Origin: Pseudomonadota bacterium
GTDB lineage: Bacteria; Desulfobacterota; Anaeroferrophillalia; Anaeroferrophillales; Tharpellaceae
Length of the DNA stretch: 5,612 nt
NCBI GenBank assembly: GCA_015486445.1
Contig: WFRT01000034.1
Span: forward strand, 1 to 5,612
Reading direction: 5' to 3'
Of this stretch, positions 1 through 4,612 are shown piece by piece. The translations under genes were made by a program, and so were the position numbers. How positions within the stretch are numbered: the stretch's first letter is position 1; each line of letters begins with the position of its first letter. The notes under the pieces were generated by a model. The model did no database searches. It worked only from the letters and a program-made list of their open reading frames with translations, and was not told the origin of the DNA.

Positions 1-190
1 GGGTGGTGCTCAGGTTGATTTTGCGGATTGCCGCCCCGATTTCCGGGGTCAGAATTTTTTCCAGGACGGCGTTGAGCGAGGTTACGAGATCGTCGTGACG
101 GGTCTCCACCTTGGCTGTGACCCGGACCCCGTTCTCGTCGATTACGACCGCGTCGGTATGGGTTCCGCCGATATCAATTCCCAGCAGCAT
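1..190 (-). CDS. Hydantoinase/oxoprolinase family protein, N-terminal fragment (runs off the window)
   Basis: Only the first 63 codons are present; the gene reads off the left edge with no stop. The start begins MLLGIDIGGTHTDAVVID, the phosphate-1 type nucleotide-binding motif of the ASKHA-fold N-terminal domain of hydantoinase A/5-oxoprolinase proteins. It continues with the typical KVETRHDD segment near residues 27-34, and the last visible residues, INLSTT, match the start of the family's conserved STTLATN motif. Members of this family carry out ATP-dependent opening of hydantoin or 5-oxoproline rings; related subunits occur in acetone carboxylases. The substrate cannot be told from this fragment. 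The ATG at 188-190 is preceded by an AAAGGAT ribosome-binding site at 201-207, about 11 nt away. It follows the metallopeptidase gene on the same strand after 180 nt containing a palindromic repeat and a GC hairpin, so it may have its own promoter. Full-length relatives are several hundred residues longer. Confidence 0.85.
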   Translation of the reverse strand, partial: MLLGIDIGGTHTDAVVIDENGVRVTAKVETRHDDLVTSLNAVLEKILTPEIGAAIRKINLSTT

Positions 191-213
191 GCTGATCTTT
201 ATCCTTTAACCAG

Positions 214-256
214 TTGTAACTACTCAGCCTCCCCGTATTCGGCTGAATAGTTACAA
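214..256. repeat. Short palindromic intergenic repeat (short form of the 1817-2056 element family)
   Basis: Two 16-nt arms, TTGTAACTACTCAGCC (214-229) and GGCTGAATAGTTACAA (241-256), are reverse complements except for one base and flank an 11-nt loop. The reverse complement of 231-254 is identical over 24 nt to 1817-1840, the left end of the large element between the divergent operons. It sits about 24 nt upstream of the hydantoinase start codon. As RNA it would fold into a strong hairpin, and as DNA it is a dyad that a dimeric protein or transposase could bind. No coding potential is visible in it. Confidence 0.85.
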
Positions 257-300
257 ATAAGTTTATCCGGCAGTCGGGTGGGGTCTGAGCAGGGCCCCGC

Positions 301-318
301 GCCCCGGCGGCCCGGGGC
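301..318. other. GC-only hairpin downstream of the metallopeptidase gene
   Basis: GCCCCGG (301-307) and CCGGGGC (312-318) form a perfect 7-bp stem with a 4-nt loop, about 50 nt past the metallopeptidase stop. There is no U-tract on either strand, so it is not a standard intrinsic terminator. It could stabilise the 3' end of the methyltransferase-metallopeptidase mRNA or help termination. Apart from this hairpin and the repeat at 214-256, nothing recognisable was found in the 180-nt gap. Confidence 0.4.
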
Positions 319-370
319 CGCGTCAAGCGTTCCTGCCTGCCGGGGCCATAGCATAAAATTTCCAGCCAGG

Positions 371-1027
371 TCAAAACTTTTCCCGGCTTTCGGGCCGCTT
401 CCCGGTCGTCGGCGGGTCGGGGGGCCGGGTTGCCAGCGGAATCCGGAGCAGGCCGGAATATGCTTTCAACTTTTGGTCAAGCCGGTCCGCGCCGGGGACC
501 AGTTTCGCCAGTCTCCGTTTGAATTCGGGGCCGTGGTTCTTGATCTCGGTATGCACGAGTTCGTGGACCAGGACAAGATCGAGGAGTTCGTTGTCGAGCA
601 GGGCCAGCTTGAGGTTGAGACTCAGGTTGTTGTTCGCCGAACAGCTGCCCCAGCGAGTTTTCTGGGTGCGGATCGTGACCCGGTTGTAGGTGAAGCCGAA
701 ATTTTCGGCAAGTTGTTCCAGGCGGGTTAGAATCCGGGTCTTGGCGGTTTCGGGATCGAGGCCGGATCCGGCCGCCGCCGCGGCCAGGTTAAGGGCCAGC
801 CTTTTTTTCTCCCGGGCCGCGGCCAGATGCCGGATGATCCATTCCCGTTTGCCGGCGACAAAGTTTCTGGCCTGGTCGAACGAGGCCCGGCCGGGCACCG
901 TTACCCGGATTTCGCCATCGGCCCGGATGCGGATGCTGATCCTTTTCGCCCGCCGGTTTCTGACGAGGTGCACCGTTCCGATGCCGGGCTCTTCAACCGT
1001 CAGGCACAATTCGTTTTTCGGTTTCAT
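371..1027 (-). CDS. YgjP/SprT-like zinc metallopeptidase (DUF45, M48-type)
   Basis: A 218-residue predicted cytoplasmic protein of the YgjP-like metallopeptidase family (DUF45). The N-terminal part (about 1-75) is the basic beta-rich domain with RNRRAKRISIRI at 23-34. The family hallmark WGSCS is at 126-130, followed by the zinc site HELVH at 155-159: H155 and H159 are ligands and E156 is the catalytic base. The downstream NH (164-165) supplies the probable third ligand, H165. Length and order fit the family. The last 20 or so residues are a Pro/Arg/Lys-rich tail with no domain. The ATG at 1027 overlaps the upstream methyltransferase stop as ATGA (4 nt). No strong Shine-Dalgarno precedes it, which suggests translational coupling. 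Substrates of this family are poorly known; SprT-type relatives cleave DNA-protein crosslinks, but this protein cannot be assigned that role from sequence. Family assignment is firm, function is not. Confidence 0.9.
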   Translation of the reverse strand: MKPKNELCLTVEEPGIGTVHLVRNRRAKRISIRIRADGEIRVTVPGRASFDQARNFVAGKREWIIRHLAAAREKKRLALNLAAAAAGSGLDPETAKTRILTRLEQLAENFGFTYNRVTIRTQKTRWGSCSANNNLSLNLKLALLDNELLDLVLVHELVHTEIKNHGPEFKRRLAKLVPGADRLDQKLKAYSGLLRIPLATRPPDPPTTGKRPESREKF

Positions 1028-1773
1028 GTTCTTGCCAGGATGATTTCAGCACGAAAGACCGGATCGATTCTTTCCAACTCCCGGACGGCTACGGTTTCCA
1101 GCCCGGCCGCGGCCGCGCCGGCCGTCAGCTCTGCCCGGTCCAGGGCGCCGCCGATATTCCAGAGCCAGTTGTCGATTTCATCGGCAAAGCCGGCCGGCAG
1201 GGGTCTGGTGCGGAGGAAATCATAGAGCAGCAGTCGGCCGCCGGGTTTGAGCCGGGACCGGGCCGTCTTGAGAAATTTTGTTTTATCATGGACAAGGTTG
1301 AAAGAGCCGTTCATGAGAATCAGGTCGGTTTCCGGAAAACAGAGCTTTTCCGGTTGGTTGAGATCGCCGTCGTATACGGTGACGCGGTCCGTGAGGGCCG
1401 GAAAGAGAGCCTTCAGCCCGGCTGCTTTCCGGCGCAGCCCGGAACTTTTGTCGATGCCGTAAAGTTTCTTGATTTCCGGCTGGCTCAGGGCGCAGGCAAT
1501 AAGGTCGAGACCGCCGCCGCAGCCGAGGTCGACAAGCTTTTCGGGCTGCAGTTGGTAAATTGTTGCGAGGGGACAGGCGCAGGGAAAGGCGGCGGCCAGG
1601 TGCTCTGGCGGGATCCGGGCGACCAGCTTTTTCGGGTAGCCGAGTTCGATCAGCAGCCGGCCGCCCCGGCTGACCGGCGCCGGCCGCAGCAGGCCGGCTT
1701 CGGCCCCGGCCGCCTGGTCGTACATCTTTTCCAGGGCCCGGCTCAGGTTCCGGGCGAAATCATTGCTGGGCAA
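1024..1773 (-). CDS. ArsM-like class I SAM-dependent methyltransferase lacking two catalytic cysteines
   Basis: A protein of about 249 residues with a Rossmann methyltransferase fold. Motif I is VDLGCGGG (81-88), the acidic residue after motif I is in YGID (D108), and KPGGRLLLYDF (176-186) is the post-motif III region. The upstream block ELGYPKKLVARIPPEHLAA followed by FPCACP (about 43-68) resembles the ArsM segment YPEELLARIPEEA...FGCGNP, so the closest family is arsenite methyltransferase-like. C65 matches the first ArsM cysteine. The position equivalent to ArsM's second cysteine (N-C-x-x-N-L) is glycine in NGSFNL (G156), and the third (C-x-x-G-A-L) is non-cysteine in NIGGAL (about N206). 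Arsenite methylation is therefore doubtful; another small substrate is likelier. The TTG start at 1773 is chosen because GGATGGAG precedes it. An upstream in-frame TTG at 1800 has no ribosome-binding site, and an ATG at 1725 is less likely. It is the first gene of a coupled pair with the metallopeptidase. Confidence 0.85.
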   Translation of the reverse strand: MPSNDFARNLSRALEKMYDQAAGAEAGLLRPAPVSRGGRLLIELGYPKKLVARIPPEHLAAAFPCACPLATIYQLQPEKLVDLGCGGGLDLIACALSQPEIKKLYGIDKSSGLRRKAAGLKALFPALTDRVTVYDGDLNQPEKLCFPETDLILMNGSFNLVHDKTKFLKTARSRLKPGGRLLLYDFLRTRPLPAGFADEIDNWLWNIGGALDRAELTAGAAAAGLETVAVRELERIDPVFRAEIILART

Positions 1774-1775
1774 AG

Positions 1776-1786
1776 CTCTCCATCCT
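1776..1786 (-). promoter_or_regulatory. Ribosome-binding site that sets the methyltransferase start
   Basis: Read on the minus strand, AGGATGGAGAG ends 2 nt before the TTG at 1773-1771, placing AGGA 9 nt and GGAG 4 nt upstream of it. The alternative in-frame TTG at 1800 has no purine-rich stretch upstream. This favours the shorter protein, although both starts are TTG. Confidence 0.55.
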
Positions 1787-1816
1787 TTTATAACCGACAA
1801 GTTTCGTAAAACCCGG

Positions 1817-2056
1817 GTAACTATTCAGCCGAATACGGGGTCGGGCGCGGCTTTTCTTCGCTAAGCGTTAAGATTTCTGTTTTTCCAGCGCTCACTCCGC
1901 CCGCATTGCAAAACTCGCTACGCTCAGACAGTTGCAATGCTTATGGGCTCCCGCTCGCTGGGAAAAACGACGAAATCTTTCCGAAACCGCTCAGAAAAGC
2001 CACCCCCGCCCCCTCCTGAAAGATGAGGAGATAGAATTTAGCTGAAATAGTTACAA
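1817..2056. repeat. 240-bp nested palindromic (MITE-like or large hairpin) intergenic element
   Basis: The ends are inverted repeats: GTAACTATTCAGC at 1817-1829 and GCTGAAATAGTTAC at 2041-2054, matching with one inserted base. Inside, paired blocks occur in nested order: GGCTTTTCT 1849-1857 with 1993-2001; AAGATTTC 1870-1877 with 1972-1979; TTTTTCCAGCG 1880-1890 with 1956-1967 (one bulge); GCATTGCAA 1903-1911 with 1932-1940. The whole unit could fold into one long imperfect hairpin with an apical loop near 1912-1931. A small extra hairpin, CTCCT/AGGAG, lies at 2013-2030. No significant ORF lies within it. The left end matches the repeat at 214-256 and the right end matches 4572-4608, so it belongs to a dispersed family. 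It lies between the divergent operons and accounts for most of the long non-coding stretch here. No clear target-site duplication was seen. It could be a non-autonomous mobile element or a structured RNA or regulator. Confidence 0.8.
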
Positions 2057-2134
2057 ATCCGATTCATATCACGGCCGCCCGGTTTTCGGCAAGCCCGCCC
2101 GGGGCCCTGGCGGCCGACCGGCCCAAGATCGCCA

Positions 2135-2163
2135 TTTACTTTTTTCCCGGGGCTGGTTATAAA
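2135..2163 (+). promoter_or_regulatory. Candidate sigma-70 promoter for the CGGC-nucleotidase-TIGR03790 operon
   Basis: TTTACT (2135-2140) and TATAAA (2158-2163) are separated by exactly 17 nt, close to the TTGACA/TATAAT consensus and standing out in very GC-rich surroundings. Transcription would begin near 2170, leaving a leader of about 58 nt. That leader carries a small hairpin, CGGGT (2199-2203) with ACCCG (2208-2212), just before the ribosome-binding site CAGGA at 2217-2221. Upstream, GGCCGCC (2073-2079) can pair with GGCGGCC (2109-2115). The rest of 2057-2227 shows nothing else recognisable. Confidence 0.45.
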
Positions 2164-2227
2164 CGGAACAGAGATCGTTTCCATTTAACCAGGCCCTGCG
2201 GGTGCCGACCCGAAAACAGGAAAAAAC

Positions 2228-2704
2228 ATGAGTGAACAACCAAAAACCTTTACCGGGCAATACCTGGTCGTGGTCCAGTGCCACCTGGTCAAGCAGCGCT
2301 GTTCCGGCTACTTTTGTGAAAAGGCTTTTTTCGAGCGTTCCGGGCTCTTTTCCCGCTACGCCGCCGGCCCGGATCCCCGGATTATCTACCTGACCTGCGG
2401 CGGCTGCAGCGGGCGCGCCGTCCACCGCAAGCTGACCAACCTGTTGCGCCAGTCGCGGCGGCGGGAGCAGCTGGGCAAAAAACAGTTTGTCGTCCATCTC
2501 TCCTCCTGTATCACCAACGATAATTTTCACGGTCCGCCCTGTCCCCACATCGACTATCTCAAGAACCTGGTCAGCCGGCTCAAGCTTGAACTGGTCGAAG
2601 GCACCACCATCAACCCGAAGGCCGAGGAGCGTCGCCGGGAAGGCCTTTATGAACCCCGGCCCGGGATGTACGACGACGAATTTGTCGAGGAAACCGCGGA
2701 CTGA
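2228..2704 (+). CDS. CGGC-domain protein (putative metal-binding)
   Basis: A 158-residue soluble protein. IIYLTCGGCSGRAV (52-65) carries the CGGC signature (C57, C60) that names the CGGC domain family (PF08821). VVHLSSCI (88-95, C94) and PPCPHIDYL (103-111, C105) are the other conserved parts, and VEGTT (123-127) closes the domain. Three further cysteines, C18, C25 and C30 (arranged C-x6-C-x4-C), lie near the N-terminus, so a metal or Fe-S centre is plausible but unproven. The family has no established reaction. There is no signal peptide or membrane segment. The C-terminal 30 residues are acidic and charged, probably flexible. The ATG at 2228 is preceded by CAGGA with a 6-nt spacer. It is the first gene of a three-gene plus-strand operon; the nucleotidase starts 10 nt after its stop. 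Family assignment is good; function is unknown. Confidence 0.88.
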   Translation: MSEQPKTFTGQYLVVVQCHLVKQRCSGYFCEKAFFERSGLFSRYAAGPDPRIIYLTCGGCSGRAVHRKLTNLLRQSRRREQLGKKQFVVHLSSCITNDNFHGPPCPHIDYLKNLVSRLKLELVEGTTINPKAEERRREGLYEPRPGMYDDEFVEETAD

Positions 2705-2714
2705 AAACAAGGTG

Positions 2715-3356
2715 ATGAAGCCTCCGGAATATTTTCTCTTCGATCTCGACAATACCCTCTACGACCGCCGTTGCGGTCTTTTCGCCGCCGTCGACGCCCG
2801 CATCAACCGCTACCTAGAGGAATTCGTCGGCATTCCTACAGCCGAGCTCGACTGGCGTCGCCGGGCCTACTGGCAGGCCCACGGCACCACTTTGAACGGT
2901 TTGATGATTCATCACGGTGTCGAGCCGTTGCACTATCTTGACTATGTGCACGATGTCGATCTTAGCCTCTACCTGGCGGCCGATCCCGAACTTGGCCGGC
3001 TTCTGGCCCGGCTGCCGGGAAAGAAATATATCTTTTCCAACGCTTCCCGTAAACACTGCCGCCGGGTCCTGGAGCGGTTGGGGGTGGCGGAGTTTTTTGC
3101 CGGGTGTTTCACGATCGAGTATTTTTCCTTCCGTCCCAAGCCCGATCCCGCGATCTACCGGGAACTGCTGGCCGAGATCGGCGGCCGGCCGGCCGCCGGG
3201 GTCATGGTTGACGATCTTCCGGTCAATCTCGAACCGGCCGCCGCCCTGGGCCTGACTACCTTTCTTTTGGCTCCCGAAGCCGCGGCTCCACAGCCCGCGG
3301 GCTTTAGCGGCCCGCGGCGGATATCTCAGCTTGCCGAACTTCTGGAGATAGGTTGA
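2715..3356 (+). CDS. HAD-superfamily pyrimidine 5'-nucleotidase (Sdt1-like)
   Basis: A 213-residue cytoplasmic HAD phosphatase. Motif I, FDLDNTLYD, is at 9-17 (nucleophile D10, acid/base D12). Motif II is S108 in IFSNAS, motif III is K142 in RPKPD, and motif IV is D166-D167 in VMVDDLPVNL. The cap region contains GTTLNGLMIHHG (57-68) and HYLDYVHDVDL (73-83), which closely follow the Sdt1/pyrimidine 5'-nucleotidase subfamily (TIGR01993) rather than generic HADs. Members dephosphorylate UMP/CMP-type nucleotides, and yeast Sdt1 also acts on nicotinamide mononucleotides; the exact substrate here is inferred only. The ATG at 2715 is chosen because residue 10 is then the motif I nucleophile, as expected. 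The open frame extends upstream but would overlap the preceding gene out of frame. The ribosome-binding site is weak and the gap is 10 nt, so coupling to the CGGC gene is likely. All catalytic residues are present. Confidence 0.92.
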   Translation: MKPPEYFLFDLDNTLYDRRCGLFAAVDARINRYLEEFVGIPTAELDWRRRAYWQAHGTTLNGLMIHHGVEPLHYLDYVHDVDLSLYLAADPELGRLLARLPGKKYIFSNASRKHCRRVLERLGVAEFFAGCFTIEYFSFRPKPDPAIYRELLAEIGGRPAAGVMVDDLPVNLEPAAALGLTTFLLAPEAAAPQPAGFSGPRRISQLAELLEIG

Positions 3357-3361
3357 AGCTG

Positions 3362-4552
3362 ATGCCGGCAGGAAAGAAATGGCTGCTCCGGGGATTGGCC
3401 GGCCTGTTGGCGGGGCTGCTTTTCTCATCTTCCGGGTTTGCCCTCAGGCCGGGTGAAATCGTCGTGGTTGCCAACCGTCAGGTGGCTGCCGGGGTCAGCC
3501 TGGCCCGTTACTACTGCCGCCGGCGCCGGGTCCCGGAAACCAACCTGGTGCTGCTGGATTTGGAAGCCGGGGAGGTCTGTTCGCGGAAGGCCTATAACGA
3601 AAAGATCCGGGACCCGCTGCGCCGCTTTCTTGACGACCGCCTGGTGGCCGGCCGGCCGCCGGTCCGCTGCCTGCTGACCTTTTACGGCGTGCCGTTGAAA
3701 ATCGCGCCGCCGGCCCGAAAGCCGGGAAAGCGGAAGCAAGGTTCCATCAGTGGGGAAGGTGCGGGCAAACCGGAAGACCGGGTGAAAAAGAGCGGAAAGA
3801 GGAAGCTTACGGTCGGGGCCTCGGTCGATTCCGAGCTTGCCCTGGTTCGGGCTGACGACTATCCCCTGGCCGGCTGGGCGGCCAATCCCCGTTATGCCGG
3901 GAGGGTGCTTTCGGCCGCCTTTCGACCCCGCTCTGAACTGGTGGTCATGGTCAGCCGGCTCGACGGGCCCGATCCGGCCTGTGTTCGCCGGTTGATAGAG
4001 GATGCCGTCACGGCCGAAAAAAACGGGCTTTCCGGGCGGGCCTGTTTCGATGCCCGCTGGCCCGAGCCTAAGCCCGGCAAGGCTCTGCAAGGATATGCGC
4101 TTTACGATGCCGCTCTGCACCGGGCCGCCCGCCTGGTCGAGGCCTCGGGCCGGCTGCCGGTAACCATCGACAGCCGCGGCCGCTTGTTTTCCCCGGGCAG
4201 CTGCCCGGGAACCGCGCTCTATTGCGGCTGGTACAGCCTGGCCAGGTATGTCGACGCCTTTACTTTCAAGACCGGCGCCGTGGCCTGGCACATTGCCAGC
4301 AGCGAATGCGAGTCACTGAAAACCAAGCGGCCGCTCTGGTGTGTCAGCCTCCTGCGGGACGGAGTCGCCGCGACCCTGGGCCCGGTTGCCGAGCCCTATG
4401 TCAACGGTTTTCCCCGGCCCGATCTGTTCTTCAACTGCCTGGTCAACCGCCATTTTACCCTGGTTGAAAGTTATTTCTCGAGCCTGCCCCGGCTCTCCTG
4501 GCAGATGGTTCTGGTCGGCGACCCTCTCTACCTTCCGTTTCCCAACCACTGA
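3362..4552 (+). CDS. Exported TIGR03790-like protein of unknown function
   Basis: A 396-residue protein resembling the TIGR03790 family. The N-terminus is a typical signal peptide: basic KKWLLR, hydrophobic GLAGLLAGLLF and a cleavage site after SSSGFA (about residue 27). The mature protein starts with LRPGEIVVVAN. Recognisable blocks follow: SLARYYCRRRRVPETNLVLL (46-65), FYGVPLKI (107-114), ASVDSEL (153-159), GWYS (289-292), GVAATLGPVAEPYV (334-347), and a C-terminal SWQMVLVGDPLYLPF. A Lys/Arg/Gly-rich stretch between about 116 and 151 looks like an unstructured insertion. The family has no established reaction, so none is proposed. There is no C-terminal anchor, suggesting a periplasmic or secreted protein. 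The ATG at 3362 has AGG 9 nt upstream. The in-frame TTG at 3353, overlapping the previous stop as TTGA with GGAG 5 nt upstream, is a real alternative adding three residues. It is the last gene of the operon. Confidence 0.85.
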   Translation: MPAGKKWLLRGLAGLLAGLLFSSSGFALRPGEIVVVANRQVAAGVSLARYYCRRRRVPETNLVLLDLEAGEVCSRKAYNEKIRDPLRRFLDDRLVAGRPPVRCLLTFYGVPLKIAPPARKPGKRKQGSISGEGAGKPEDRVKKSGKRKLTVGASVDSELALVRADDYPLAGWAANPRYAGRVLSAAFRPRSELVVMVSRLDGPDPACVRRLIEDAVTAEKNGLSGRACFDARWPEPKPGKALQGYALYDAALHRAARLVEASGRLPVTIDSRGRLFSPGSCPGTALYCGWYSLARYVDAFTFKTGAVAWHIASSECESLKTKRPLWCVSLLRDGVAATLGPVAEPYVNGFPRPDLFFNCLVNRHFTLVESYFSSLPRLSWQMVLVGDPLYLPFPNH

Positions 4553-4571
4553 GATATTTCCCTTAGCTTTT

Positions 4572-4608
4572 GCAACTATTCAGCTAAATTCTGTCTCCCT
4601 TCTTTCGG
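4572..4608. repeat. Solo terminal end of the palindromic element family
   Basis: The sequence beginning CAACTATTCAGCTAAATTCT matches the reverse complement of the right end of the large element (about 2015-2054). Differences are a one-base gap in the ATTT run and a few substitutions; similarity continues through TCTCC and TCTTTC. The opposite end and the internal palindrome are absent. It fills most of the 60-nt gap between two convergent genes, next to the amidohydrolase stop. No GC stem with a U-tract was found here, so how the convergent transcripts end is not visible. Confidence 0.7.
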
Positions 4609-4612
4609 CCGG

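Noticed and set aside
278..730. Plus-strand open frame opposite the metallopeptidase gene
   Set aside because: It is antisense to a gene with clear WGSCS and HELVH motifs; its translation shows no domain and reflects GC-rich codon shadowing.
1288..1809. Plus-strand open frame opposite the methyltransferase
   Set aside because: It mirrors the methyltransferase coding strand and shows no recognisable motif or ribosome-binding site.
1774..1830. TATAAAA at 1786-1792 on the minus strand as a -10 box for the methyltransferase
   Set aside because: It overlaps the ribosome-binding site, would give an essentially leaderless transcript, and has no -35 match at 16-18 nt.
2487..2714. Upstream extension of the HAD nucleotidase to an earlier in-frame start
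   Set aside because: It would overlap the CGGC gene out of frame and place motif I at about residue 86, unlike the family, where it is near the N-terminus.
2069..2752. Minus-strand open frame across the CGGC gene and its leader
   Set aside because: It covers the promoter and leader and the complete CGGC-domain gene; no family similarity is visible.
3179..3198. 20-bp palindrome made of GGCC/CCGG units in the nucleotidase gene
   Set aside because: It consists only of G and C repeats encoding Gly-Gly-Arg-Pro-Ala-Ala, so chance from codon bias is sufficient.
3425..4291. Long minus-strand open frame opposite the TIGR03790-like gene
   Set aside because: It has Gly/Arg/Pro-rich low-complexity composition typical of an antisense shadow, while the plus strand has a signal peptide and family blocks.
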